A DNA stretch of 64,000 nucleotides, taken from Ehretia macrophylla. Lineage: Eukaryota > Streptophyta > Magnoliopsida > Boraginales > Ehretiaceae. Both the position numbers and the translations under genes were made by a program. The stretch covers positions 84,748,825 to 84,812,824 of the forward strand of contig CM075764.1 in assembly GCA_037974665.1 (NCBI GenBank). The letters are read 5' to 3'. The notes under the pieces were generated by a model. That model was not told where the DNA came from. It was given only the letters and a program-made list of their open reading frames with translations, and did no database searches. How positions within the stretch are numbered: position 1 is the stretch's first letter; every line of letters starts with the position of its first letter. Below are positions 23,139-35,215 of the stretch, piece by piece.

Positions 23139-24526
23139 TGTGATACCCCGAACCCAGCATATAGTAAATAATGGGTAATTGCATATGTTTACATGTTATT
23201 TTGATTAATAGTGTTAATTATGAAATGTTTATTTTATTCTTGAAAAGTTACTATTCATAATAAATTCGACTGTCTAATTTGATCAAATTAGAATTTTTCC
23301 AAGATAGCATAACTTATAAAAGGAATCGAAAACTTGTAGTTTTAGGCTTTGAAGGCTAGAAAAACGCGTTAGGAAAATAAAACTTGGTTCGTAGGAATAG
23401 TGTAACATTGGAATAGTGTTAGAATTAATTAGTTAGCATTTAAAAGATTTTTTTATGCTTAGTTGACCAATATATACTAGCATTTGACTTATGATATTAG
23501 CACATACATATACATATATCACCTAACAACACATATACATACATAATACTCAAAAAACAAAAAACTTAATACCCAAAAAGTCCCCCCAAACCCGACAGTC
23601 CCAAGGAAAGGAAAAGAAGGATTTTGCTCTTCAATCTTTGCATCTCAAGCTCGTCCAAGCCATTTGAGGGTAGCTTCAAGGGTTCCTAGGTCCTCTACAA
23701 GCTTCTACACACCTTGGTGAGGGAGTTTTTGCATGTTTTTGCCATTACAAAGCTTATGATCATGTTACCATATTTCTTGATTTGCTAGTTTAGGCTTATG
23801 TATTGCTTAAATCTTGTATTGTATACCTTCTACATGATATTTAGACCTTGCTTGAGTAGTTTATTAGCATGCTCCATGGTTGAATGCTTGAAACACATGA
23901 AAGAGACAATAAATAATGCTTTAATCTAGGGTTTTGCTTTAAGTGGTTAATCGGATTGAATTGATGCTACCTATAGGTGCTCTAGAAAATATTGAATCTA
24001 ATTGGATGCTCACGTGTAGTTAATTTACCCAAAAATTGAGTTAAAATGCGAATTAGCTAAACTTTAAAAGGGGATTTTTCATAAAATGTAATCCGGGCAC
24101 ATTTGAACCTTAGATTAGGTATTCTTGGGGCATGGAAGCACTTTTGGTGCTTTCGTTACATTGATTTGAGGGTTGGATAGGGTAGTTGTAGTTAAAACCT
24201 AGCCTTCCCGAGCTTTTGTCTCCAAAGCAGATTTTCAGGCCTTAGATAGGTGACTTTTGATATCCTTAAGAATGTTGTGTGGTTGGTTTATAAATTTGGA
24301 GCCTTGAATTTCATATAGAAGAAGAATTGTATAGTTATCAAATGGGAAAATGTGAGGAATGTATACCTTTGTGCTTGTATGAGCTTGTAGATGCTTGTTA
24401 TGTGTCTAAATGCATGTCTAAGGTATAATTAAGCTAGTTGAAGAGTTTGAGGAAAAGTATGTTATATGTCTCTTTTATACTTATACAATTATTTCATGTT
24501 TAATGGCTTGTATTGTGATTAACTGC

Positions 24527-24552
24527 GAGGGCGGCCTACTTTGTCATCCCTC
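24527..24552 (+). promoter_or_regulatory. CTACTTT-loop hairpin (element G 5' LTR)
   Basis: GAGGG/CCCTC outer stem around a loop containing CTACTTT. Confidence 0.45.
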
Positions 24553-25895
24553 TTACATGATTATTGATATTCTTGGCTCTCGTGATATTGACTTGGGGTT
24601 GCGCAACCTTCTCGGACATGGTAGTGTCGAGAAACTCCGGGCAGCATCAGACTGTCGGTCTCCCTCGACCACCATGGTGCCTATTCCCTTTCTTGTTGAG
24701 TATACTCTACTACCCCAGAGGCGTGGTTCACCTCGTTGGGGTATATGGACCTACCTCAGAAGAAGGGTCGTAGGATCAGGGTACATCCGGAGTACCCCAT
24801 TTGGAAGAATAAGGGGTTTGCCGATATTTGTTTAAAGATCGTGGCTTGTGGATCGAGATTGAAGACAAGAGGATGAACCGTATCCTTTTATGCGTGTTTA
24901 ATACTTGTTCAATTAGCTTGTTATATTGTGTTGCTTATGTTATTACCTTTGTTGTATTGCATGAAAGCCATTTGTGAAAATACCCCGTTTTACTGTATCC
25001 CCTCTTATGCAACCCCGTGGGCGTGTGAAAAGTATAAAAAATAAACCAAGTTTAAATACCCGCAAGTGCACGGATCTTTACAGTGTAGTGTGCTATGAGT
25101 GCGGAATTGTACCACAGGGAAGCTCGTTAGTTAAGTTAGTGAAGTAGTATGAAAATATTAAAGCGCTTAAGTGACAGTTAGCAAAGAGTTTGAAGTAACG
25201 TGCGAGAATGTAAACTAAACTATAACTAACAAAATTGCCTAAGTTAAGCTAAATAATAGCTAAATACGGAAGAATATCTAGGGATCAGATATGTAAATAA
25301 GGCAATTAATATAGGCTCGGCATCCAGATTCTCAAATTTTATACAAGAGGTTAAGCTACAAGCATTAACTTAGTCAATTATCTTAGTCTATTAAAATCCC
25401 GATTACTAACTCTGATGTAGGTGTCGTTCCATCTACGAGCGTATAGCCATAGTATGGATATGTCCTTGCAACCTGGTGTAAAAGGTCTATTTCAACATAA
25501 GTAATCAACATCTTCTTACTACTCTAGAAACTATGGTCTACTTAAAAGCATTACCTATAGTTCATAGAATCTAAGGTTGTCAAGCTATTTTTGATTCACT
25601 ATTAAAGCATGAATATATGACACGAAAATAAAGCAATCATATCATCTACTCAAAAGCATTATGTATGAAAGACAATAATTAATTAATACGAGCCATATAT
25701 TACATTAAAACTAAATTATCCGAATCCGAGACCATATATTAAAAGACCATTATTTACAATATCCTATTCTAGATAAGAATTCTACTCAAACATAATAAAT
25801 ACTAGTTTATACAAATAAACAAGAGTCAAGAAAGGCTCCCCCGTATTGACGAACGCGTATTTCTGAACTCCAAGTCTGAACAGAAATTCTATTGC

Positions 25896-26062
25896 TATTC
25901 GGGCAGAACTTTCCCCTGAATAAGAGCTATTTTTGAGCAAATGCTCAAAAATGAACGTTAGGATATCCGCTATGCAGTAGCTATTCAGGCAGAATACCCC
26001 CGAATAAGAGCCACTAGGTAGGACTTCCTCCGTATATAGCTATTTAGGCAAAATCCTAAATA
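25896..26062 (-). repeat. Stacked hairpins in element E LTR
   Basis: Three related inverted units lie at 25896-25922 (TATTCGGG/CCTGAATA), 25982-26006 (TATTCAGG/CCCGAATA) and 26041-26062 (TATTTAGG/CCTAAATA). A perfect ten-pair hairpin TTTTTGAGCA/TGCTCAAAAA sits between the first two (25931-25952). Confidence 0.6.
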
Positions 26063-26178
26063 AGAACTATAAAAATAACTTGACAAAAATTGAAAATATT
26101 GAAAAAATATTCCAAAACTCTAAAAAATTGTAAGAAAAAATGAAGAGGGGAGGGGGCTATTTATAGGAAAACTTGGCT

Positions 26179-26238
26179 ACTATTCACGCGGTTACAATTC
26201 ACGTGGTTACTATTCATACAACTACAATTCACGCGTTT
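26179..26238. repeat. 15-bp tandem repeat, four units
   Basis: Units ACTATTCACGCGGTT, ACAATTCACGTGGTT, ACTATTCATACAACT and ACAATTCACGCGTTT follow without gaps. A similar but altered array is in the other LTR near 31025. Confidence 0.75.
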
Positions 26239-26705
26239 TGCACATAAGTTATTGTTCACGCGTTGACTGTTACTATTCATGCATTGACCGAAAAGTTGAC
26301 CAATGCTATTCCAAGGTTATTCGGCGTCCTGAGTCCGTTTGCGCACTCCGTTTGGCCAAATTCTTCCTCTACGGGATTTAATTCTTGGTCAACACTTGAG
26401 TTTGCCTTTGACTTTGACCGAGCGTTGACTGAGGCATTTTCGGGCTATTTTCAACGATTCGAGTCTGATTACGTGCTAGTTTCGGCCAAATTCTGACTCT
26501 ATGGTCTTCATTCTTCCACCGGTTCCTGTGTTTTCCATTCTTGACTTCTTGACTTACAATTTGGATATTTTCGGGTCTGATTTTCCACTTTTCGCTATTA
26601 TCCTACATTGTATCGAAAGTGCATAAGTGTTGCATTTATTCCAAAGTTAAGATGCAAATGTAGTATAAATACAATGGTTTGAGTGCTGCAAATACAGTCA
26701 CATCA

Positions 26706-26722
26706 ACATCCCCAAACCTAAA
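26706..26722 (-). promoter_or_regulatory. Element E polypurine tract
   Basis: Minus strand TTTAGGTTTGGGGATGT directly before the LTR start TGATGTGACTG. Confidence 0.7.
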
Positions 26723-28449
26723 TCTTGTTTGTCCTCAAGCAAGACTGCTTTAAAGCACACGGATTCAAAAGTGAAAACCTCAAGATTTTGCAAGTTCAAA
26801 TTCAAAAGCAGATGAATGTAGCTCAGATGAATGTAGCTCTATTTCTAACCTTTTGTCAAAATCAATTCTAAGAAAATATAATTCATCAGTTTTACAAGTT
26901 CACAAGTAAATGACAAGAACAACAAGAGAACTTTAATAGTTTTCACAAATAGATATTCTTCTTGGAAATCGACTATTGATTGCTTCGGAGTACATATTTA
27001 GAAGTAAACTAAGCAGATTAAGTTCAAACAATTCCTAACTTTCAAGACTTGTAAATAGATTGGACTTTGATATTCTCACCTTTATTTGCAATCAAACTCT
27101 TGATCATGCCTTAACCCTTTTTACATTTGCCAGAAATATAAAAATACAACTTACAATATCTCTATATAGTGTTTAGTTTCCTTTGCTTTCTAGATATCCC
27201 ATGTAGTGGGCTTTAAGGCCAATAATCCCCAGCCATTATGACCGAGGTTGTTAGGTTTTAAAGGGACCCCTATGTGCCTTAATCACCCAAGATATCCAGG
27301 CTCGAAACCTTAAACTATAGCACATATTCCAAATTACAATATCTAGGATAGTGGTGCTTAGAGATGTACAACATATTTACACCAAAAACTTTATTCAACA
27401 GTAAATGTATGTACAACTCCTTTTCATTTTTCTTTTTTTTTCATTGTTTTCTTTGTTTTTCTTTTCTTTTTTTGTTTTCTTTTTCTTTTTCTTCTTTTTT
27501 CAGAGTGTGCATACAGACAGAGTAATATAACATACTGTACAGAAATGGCATAAGGGTTCAGGTTTCAATCACAAGGAGTTCTCATAACAAACGGTAATCC
27601 TATCTCAGTCCTTTCATATTCACAAACCTATCAATGGAAGAACAGAATAACAACTAGGTTTACTCATGAATACAGTACTCCAAAGTTCTTCTTACAGAGT
27701 TTCCTTAGAGTTTTTCACAATACATAGCTAACAATATAGATTCTCAAATCATTTAAATCATTCCTTTAAACAAGTAAGATAGCAAAATACTCTTTCTCAT
27801 GAACAAAAATGGTGTATTTTTTGCATATTTTGAAAAATATGTTATCATGAAATATATACACCCCCACACCGAAGCTTTGTTTGCCCTCAAGCAAATAGTA
27901 ATGTAAGACAGTGAGAGTGTAATATGCAATTAATAACAAAATGACAAATGCTACATCCCCAAACCTATGGTTTGCTTACTCTACAACGCATGTTGATCAG
28001 GTATAAGGGGAAATGTAGTAAGGAAAGATATCACCTGATGTGAAGCATTCCTATGTTGATGTCAAAGCTTTTCTACTATCTTTTGCCAAAAGATGTATCA
28101 TTCTGCAATTAAATATTAGTAGAAAAAGCATTTTACAGATTATCATCAACACAACAAAAAAAGTTAGCTATACTAAATAGACACAACAAATATATAGGGG
28201 AGAAACCAAAAAGAAATATGGCCACGGAAAATAACTAATATATTAAGCAAATAAATAAACTACCCAAACCATTTAACCTCTTTTTTGGGGTTCAAGAGTT
28301 ATCTATAAATATATAAATGAAGTAAATATAGAGGATTAAGTAAATTATAAAATCACACAGACAAAGGAAAATAAACACGCATAACCATTTAAAAATCTAG
28401 GTTGCCTCCTAGTAGCGCTGAGTTTTATGCCCTCAGCCAGGCGCCATTG
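26723..28449 (-). other. Element E internal non-coding 3' region
   Basis: No open pol is seen. It contains a long pyrimidine tract (about 27417-27505), a second purine-tract-like block around 27855-27895 with CTTGAGGGCAAACAAAG and GTGTGGGGGTG, and a third near 27957. Just downstream of gag, on the minus strand, lies GGAGGCAACCTAG. Confidence 0.6.
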
Positions 28450-29691
28450 TTAGAGCAAACAATGTTTAAAATTCATTGGCACATATTGCCTGATAATCAT
28501 TTTAGCACATATTTTGAATGGAAAAGGATCATGCAACAAATGATGGCTCATTCTTTCGATAAAACATGCCTTTTCCAAGTCACCTAGAAAAGGTGACGAT
28601 TCCCATCCCAATGTGTTATGTGTGGGATTATTCTCAACTATGTCAACATGGGGCATAATATTTTGTAAATCAGTGTGTCCTAATTGGTCAACCCATAAGT
28701 TAAAAGATGTATGCAACATATTGTTCATAAATGGGTCAAATCCAAATTGTGCCTCCTTGGATAATGTTGTGAGTTGCACAACGAAGGAAGGCGCATCAAA
28801 TGAAGAACTGAGATGTCTTTTAATAGGAGAGAGAATGGGTGTTGAAGCTTCTTTATCAGAGTTAAAACAAGTTGAAAAAGATATAGAAGCATTGGACTCA
28901 TTCTCTTGGTCAATCTCGGTAACTTCTTCTTCAGGAGATAAGAAGGATGGAGGAATTAAAATAGACTCAGTAGACTTGGTTTGACAAAGTATAGGCTCTA
29001 AGGAAGTGTGTACACTCATCTTCTTTGAAGAGTATTCAAAGTCGTGTAGAGTCATAATAATACTAAGGTCATCCTGTTCTTCTAAGTGAGGCATTGTATC
29101 ATCTTTTTCCTTAAATTCATTTTCCCTATCAAATTTCTCCCGATTAATCTAGCTCATTTCATCAGTCTGTGCACATGTTGTTTCATCAAAGGGGTTCATA
29201 AAAGACTGAATATGTTGATCTAAGGATTGAAGCATGCGAGCATTAGATTCGACAAGTAGAAAAAGTTGGTCATACTTGTCATTGGAGTTTGGTTCAGGAG
29301 AAGAAAATTCAATCGAGTTGGGATAGGAAAAGTTTTGTTTGCAAGAATTACTTGGAAAGCTTTCGCAAAACTTGGAAAGATTGGGGTTTTGAGATGTACT
29401 ATCTTCAAAATTTTGAGGTAGAAAAGATGTATCATTTTTATCCCAAAATGAATTTTGATAATTCTGCCACTCCAGGTTATATGCATTAGAGTACAAATTT
29501 TGGTTCGAAAAATAACCCTTAGCAGTAGAATCATGAATATGAAAGAATTTGGGATTTTGGGGACAATTTTCTAAAGTATACCCAAATTGAGAACAAATTT
29601 CACAAGTATTTGGAATAAGGGGTTGGGTTGTGTCATTAAAAGCCCATTGATCGGATGAACTATTAAAATGAGTCATATTCCAATCAATCAA
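28450..29691 (-). pseudogene. Element E gag-like frame with one in-frame stop
   Basis: One minus-strand frame of about 413 codons is broken only by a TAG at 29149-29151. The N-terminal part has a degenerate zinc knuckle, CEICSQFGYTLENC (C-x2-C-x4-Y-x4-C, Tyr where His is usual), then Asn/Ser-rich sequence. The C-terminal part is acidic and Ser/Thr-rich, ending NFKHCLL. Protease, RT, RNase H and integrase are absent. The knuckle and context suggest the C-terminal half of an Athila-like gag; no enzymatic domain is seen. Confidence 0.65.
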
Positions 29692-29831
29692 ATTTCCTAA
29701 ATAATTTTTTAATTATTTTTTTATATTTTTTATTTTTATTTATTTATTTATTTTTTAAATAAAGTGGATAAAATAAACACTTTAAAAAAAATTCACAAAT
29801 ACTTTTATCAATAACTAAACTATACCATGCT

Positions 29832-29849
29832 TCCCCGGCAATGACGCCA
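29832..29849 (-). promoter_or_regulatory. Element E primer binding site (Asp-tRNA type)
   Basis: Minus strand TGGCGTCATTGCCGGGGA, differing at two bases from the TGGCGCCGTTGCCGGGGA site I associate with Athila-like elements. It starts 6 bp inside the LTR end. Confidence 0.8.
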
Positions 29850-29855
29850 AAAACT

Positions 29856-31560
29856 TGATGCAACCCGGTGGGCGTGTGAAAAGTATATAAAATAAACCAA
29901 GTTTAAATACCCGCAAGTGCACGGATCTTTATAGTGTCGTGTGCTATGAGTGCGGAATCGTACCACAGGGAAGCTCGTTAGTTAAGTTAGTGAAGTAGTA
30001 TGAAAGTGTTAAAGCGCTTAAGTGACAGTTCGCAAAGAGTTTGAAGTAACGTGCGAGAATGTAAACTAAACTATAACTAACAAAATTGCCTAAGTTAAGC
30101 TAAATAATAGCTAAATACGGAAGAATATCTAGGGATCAGATATGTAAATAAGGCAATTAATGTAGGCTCGGCATCCGGATTCTCAAATTCTATACAAGGT
30201 TTAGCTACAAGCATTAACTTAGTCAATTATCTTAGTCTATTAAAATCTCGATTACTAACTCTGATGTAGGTGTCGTTCCATCTACGAGCATATAGCCATA
30301 GTATGGATCTGTCCTTGCAACCTAGTGTAAAATGTCTGTTTCAACATAAGTAATCAACATCTCCTTACTAGTCTAGAAACTATGGTCTACTTAAAAGCAT
30401 TACCTATAGTTCATTGAATCTAAGGTTGTCAAGCTATTTTTGATTCACTATTAAAGCATGGATATATGACACGAAAATAAAGCAATCATATCATCTACTC
30501 AAAAGCATTATGTATGAAAGACAATACTTAATTAATACAAGCCATATATTGCATTAAAACTAAATTATCCGAATCCGAGACCATATATTAAAAGATAATT
30601 ATTTACAATATCCTACCCTAGATAAGAATCCTACTTAGAGATACTAAATAAGAGTTTATACAAATAAAAGAGAGTCAAGAAAGGCTCCCCCGTATTAACA
30701 AATGCGTATTTCTGAACTCTAGGTCTAAATAGAAATTCTATAACTATTCGGGCAGAACTTCCCCCTGAATAAGAGCTATTTTTAAGCAAAGGCTCAAAAA
30801 TGAATGTTAGGATGTCCGATGTGCAGTAGCTATTCAGGCAGAATGCCCCCGAATAAGAGCCACTAGGCAGGACTTCCTCCGTATATAGCTATTTAGGCAA
30901 AATCCTAAATCATAACTATAAAAATAACATGACAAAAATTGAAAATATTGAAAAAATATTCCAAAACTCTAAAAAATTGTAAGAAAAAATGAAGAGGGGA
31001 GGGGGCTATTTATAGGAAAACTTGGCTACTATTCACGCGGTTACAATTCACGTGGTTACTATTCATAAGTTACTATTCATGCGACTACAATTCACACGTT
31101 CTGCACATGGTTTTATTGTTCATGCATTGACTATTACTATTCACGCGTTGACCAAAAAGTTGACCAATGTTATTCTAATGTTATTCGGCGTCCTGAGTCC
31201 GTTTTCGTACTCCGTTTGGCCAAATTCTTCCTCTACGGGCTTCAATTGTTGGTCAACACTTGAGTTTGTCTTTGACTTTGACCGAGCATTGACCAAGGCA
31301 TTTTCGGGCTATTTTCTGAGTTCTGAGTCTGATTACGCGCTAGTTTCGTCCAAATTCTGACTCTATGGTCTCCATTCTTCCACTGGTTCTTGTGTTTTCC
31401 ATTCTTGACTTGCAATTTGTATCGTTTCGGGTCTAATTTTTCACTTTTCGCTATTATCCTACATTATATCGAAAGTGCATAAGTGTTGCATTATTCCAAA
31501 GTTAAGATGCAAATGTAGCATAAATACAATGGTTTGAGTGCTGCAAATACAGTCACATCA
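29856..31560 (-). repeat. Element E 5' LTR
   Basis: Right-hand copy, near-identical in layout to 25005-26705, including stacked hairpins near 30744-30920. It ends CAGTCACATCA, followed by target CCCTC. Confidence 0.88.
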
Positions 31561-32210
31561 CCCTCCCTTACTGAGTAACTTTCATCTTTTCAACATGTTT
31601 TAGGAAAAGCTGAGGTTGGATACAATGTACTGGTCTATGTGCAGGAAGTGCAAGTTGCTGTTTATATATGTTTTGTTTTGAAGTTATGAAACCTTGTGTA
31701 TATTTCTATTATCTTAGAGGTTGTAATGTAAAGTTTGTAATCTTGTATAAGTTAATAACTTTAGACGGATTGTAATAACTTTAATGATTTACTTGATTGT
31801 CTAATTAATTTGCATGCTTGTGTGAATGGAAATGTGAATTATGATTGAAAGATTTAATCTTTAGATAGATCGAACAAAGAATATTAGAGTGGTATGATAA
31901 CTGAATTTATAACATAGTATTTCAACAGCTTATGTGGATCCATGCTTGTTGTGTACTTTTGTTGGGTTCCAAGGCTCGGATGGTCTTGAGGAGTTTGTTG
32001 TGTGTATGCTGGTGGAGGATGGGAGTTGTTATAGAGGTTGATATATAATTTAGTGGTTTTATATTCTATGCGCAGGTAAATGGTTAGTCCTATAAATAGG
32101 GGAGACTCTATTTGTTTTCCCTAAATTTTGTGCCCGGGTTTGGAATTAGGTCGAGAATAGCATGATTAATAGAAGTCTCAGTTCTGTGAGGGATCAGGGC
32201 ATTACAGAAG

Positions 32211-32222
32211 TAGTATCAGAGC
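32211..32222 (+). promoter_or_regulatory. Element G primer binding site
   Basis: TAGTATCAGAGC, one base from the Met-tRNA site. The second copy after the 3' LTR (46935-46946) has the exact TGGTATCAGAGC. Confidence 0.85.
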
Positions 32223-33107
32223 TTAACAGCTCACAGCTGGGACAGGGTCCTCGGTCTATTGGGTAGTGGACCTCGAGTACGTGCGTGTCAATTGAGTTTT
32301 GAATAAGTATGTGCTTGAATGTGGGTTGTGTTTACTTGAGTGAAAATGTGTTCTTATGTGTTATAGTTGCGTGAAATATGAAGATTATGTGATATGTGAT
32401 TCATTGTGTGTCTAAGTGATCCCTTGAGTGTGTATTTATCTTGGTTGCTTGTAATAATATGTAATAAATGTTTGTCTTATGTGAAACCCACCGCATACAA
32501 GTATTACCCTTCGAGATGGTAAGTAATCACTCTCTCCTATAAGGAGATGATCAGTGGAGGCTTACTTGAAGACGTGGACCAACAAAAAGAGGGAGTGCTG
32601 ATCAGTTGGTATTCTTCTTCGGTATTTTCTTATGGAATTCCTACACGGTATTATTTCTCGTATTCTCTTCGGGATTCTTATTGGTATTTTCATATGGGAT
32701 TTTATAGTAGTGTTCTTATTGGGAGTCTGGTTGACATTCGTACTCGGCACTTATATATACATATGAGTGGTCTTTTCGGGATTCAATATGGGAATTCTCA
32801 ATTAGTGTATTTCTACTGGGCTTCTTATTTGGTGCTTTCGTTGAATTCTTATTTGGCTTTCATTACTTGGTGACCTAAGAATTATGCTCTAGGATTCTTA
32901 TCTGCTATAATTATAATATTTTCGTTTAGAGGTCCTCGGTCGGCCTTCTCGTTTAACAATTGCATTGGGAATTCCTAATGTGATACTCTTATTCGGAGGG
33001 ACTCTTATTCGGACTTCTGGATTGGTATTCTTCTTGGCATTCTACCTTGAAGTTCCAATTTAAGATGCTGCTCTGGCAAACTTCCTTGGTATTCCCGATG
33101 GTATTCG
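32223..33107 (+). repeat. Element G leader of degenerate TATTC/GATTC repeats
   Basis: Much of 32600-33107 is built from eroded units around GG(T/A)ATTCTTATTGG. No gag or pol is visible. The open frame at 32547-32873 is a by-product of these units. The leader is interrupted at ATTCG (33103-33107) by solo LTR H and resumes at 44308. Confidence 0.65.
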
Positions 33108-34707
33108 TGTCACGCCCCAACTTGACCCCATTTACGATCAGTCAGAACGCAACTAAATTTTGGCAATATAACATCTGTAACATGGACAACAGGACTCTAA
33201 ACCAGTCCTTTATAACATCACACAACCAACCTCAAACTTCAATAACAACTCCATCAATAGTCAACACAACCAAAACCATTCATTTAACGACCATACAACA
33301 ACCCAACCATAAGTCATATTGTGACGCCCGGGATTTCAACACATTTTTTTTAATCACTGTTGCATACTTACTTGAACATTCTTATGTGCATTATTTTTCT
33401 TGCTTAACTATTTTATTTTGAGGCTACTATTCATAAGGAAATTGACTGTTTTAAAAGTGCGATCTAATATTTCTCCTAAGTCATATGGCACATAAAAGGA
33501 ATCGAAAACATGTCATTTTGGACTTTCGAGCTTAGGAGGGTGCATTTGGAAAATGTTTTCCGTATCATTTAAATAGTGTTACGTATGTAACAACACTAAT
33601 TTCAACTAGCAAGCAATTAAATGAGTTTTAACTTAGTTTGACTTGGATTTAGTAGCAATAGACTTTTATTTAACATAACATACTCATATAAATACACCTT
33701 ATACAACACATACATGCATTTACTCAACAAAACAAAGCAAATAATTCCCAAAATGCCCCTCCCTACCCGTCGGCCTTGAGCAAGCAAATGAAGGAGATTT
33801 TTCTTCAATTCTTGGTGGTTTGATCCTTGGCTAGCAATTTACATCTTGTTCCGAGCTTCTCCAAGCCTCCACAAGCCTCCTAGATCTCTAGAAAGTAAGG
33901 GAGTTGCATTATTATTGCATTTAAAGTTTGTGCACATATGTTAAAATTCTTGAATTGTCAATTATAGCCATAATACTTGTTATGAATGCTTGTTATAAGT
34001 TCATTAGGGCCTATAGAGCTACCTTTTAAAGCTTGATAGAGGATTCCATGGTTGAAAGCTTAATTGTCACAAAAGAGATGATGAATAGTGCTTGAACTTA
34101 GGGTGATAAAACTTGCTAATTAGATCGAATTGAGGCTTCCTATAGGTGCTCTAGACTCTAGTGAAACTAGTTGGAAAGCCACTTAAAGTTGAACTACCCG
34201 AAACTATGCTAAATTGTAAAATTAGTTAACTTTAAAAAAGGGTTTTTCCACGTTAAGCAATCTGGGCACTTTTGGGCTTTAGATTAGGTATCCTTGAGGC
34301 ATGGAAGCACTTTTGGTACTTTCGTTGCGTGAAATTGGGGTTCGGATAGGGTAGTTGTAGTTAAAACCCGCTTGGGGCCTTCCCGAGCTTTTGCTTCTAA
34401 AAGGGGTTTTCATAATCTTAATAGGTGTCTTTTGGCTTAATTAGGAATGTGGTATAATTAGGATGTGGTTTTATAACTTTGAAATGCACATAGGAGAAAA
34501 AAAGCTTGGCTAAATAAAAGGGAAAAGTAGTATTTGGCAATTTTTTGATGCATCTAGTACTTGTAGATGTGTTATCATGTACTATTATGATTATCTAAAG
34601 TATAATTGAGCTATTTGAGTAGATTGTGGAAAAAGTTATGTTGTTTACTTCTTTTGAGAGTATAAAGCTATCTCGTGTATATGTTGGTTTATATTGCAAT
34701 TTAATGC

Positions 34708-34733
34708 GAGGGCAGCCTACTTTGTCGACCCTC
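34708..34733 (+). promoter_or_regulatory. CTACTTT-loop hairpin (element C 5' LTR)
   Basis: GAGGG/CCCTC outer stem, loop containing CCTACTTTGT. The 3' LTR copy is at 41977-42002. Confidence 0.45.
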
Positions 34734-35164
34734 TTATTTGTTATTCATTGTTTTTGAATCTTGTGGTTTGATTTCGGGGTTGCGCAACCTTTTCGGACAT
34801 GGTAGCATCGAGAAACACATGTAGCGTCTGGCTTGCCGTGCCTATTCCCTTTTCTCGCTGAGTATACTCCACAATCCCAGAGGCGTGGTTCACCTGCTGG
34901 GCATATAGACCTACCTCAGGAGAAAGGGTCGTAGGATCAGGGTACATCCGGAGTACCCCAACTTGGAGGAGTAAGGGTTTGCCGGCACTTGCGTGAAGTT
35001 CGTGGCTCGTGATTCGAGATTGAAGACCTGAAGTGGAACCGTATCCTTTTAAAATGTGGTTAATTACTTGACTATTTGATCTTGTTGCTTTATGTTATAA
35101 TTATGGCTTTCTGTGATTATATATCATATTGCATGCCCTGGTATGTTGCATCACCTCCCTCGCT

Positions 35165-35215
35165 GGGCAACATTGTTGCTCACTCCTCATTTTACATGTT
35201 TCATGAGAAGCTGAG
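35165..35215 (+). promoter_or_regulatory. Conserved LTR hairpin (element C)
   Basis: GGGCAAC/GTTGCTC stem around ATT at 35165-35181, then ATGTTTCATGAGAAGCTGAGG. The acceptor-like AG is ATG here. Confidence 0.5.

Larger units (their letters stand above)
25005..26705 (-). repeat. Element E 3' LTR
   Basis: Left-hand copy, starting TTATGCAACCCCG (the other copy has TGATGCAACCC) and ending CAGTCACATCA. It contains stacked hairpins at 25896-26062 and a 15-bp tandem repeat at 26179-26238. Confidence 0.88.
25005..31560 (-). mobile_element. Element E: gag-only LTR retrotransposon with Asp-tRNA-type primer site
   Basis: Two long direct repeats (25005-26705 and 29856-31560, about 1.7 kb) bound a 3.15-kb centre. 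CCCTC is duplicated at 25000-25004 and 31561-31565. Minus orientation follows from the primer site next to the right-hand repeat and a purine tract next to the left-hand one. LTR ends form TGATG...CATCA. The centre encodes only a gag-like frame and then runs into a GAGGGCATAAAACTCAGCGC-type tail that I associate with the region after pol in Athila-like elements. Hence it is a pol-less deletion derivative. Confidence 0.88.
23139..32206 (+). repeat. Element G 5' LTR, split by element E
   Basis: Parts 23139-25004 and 31566-32206 together (about 2507 bp) match the 3' LTR 44405-46930. Its CTACTTT-loop hairpin is at 24527-24552. The second hairpin is damaged here: GAGTAACTTT at about 31575 lacks its partner arm, which the 3' LTR still has. 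Confidence 0.88.

Noticed and set aside
28613-28984. 123-aa plus-strand frame
   Set aside because: Antisense to the gag-like frame of element E, which has the zinc-knuckle evidence.
32547-32873. 108-aa Tyr/Ser-rich frame after element G's primer site
   Set aside because: Made of the degenerate TATTC repeats, and not kept open in the second leader copy near 47260-47490.
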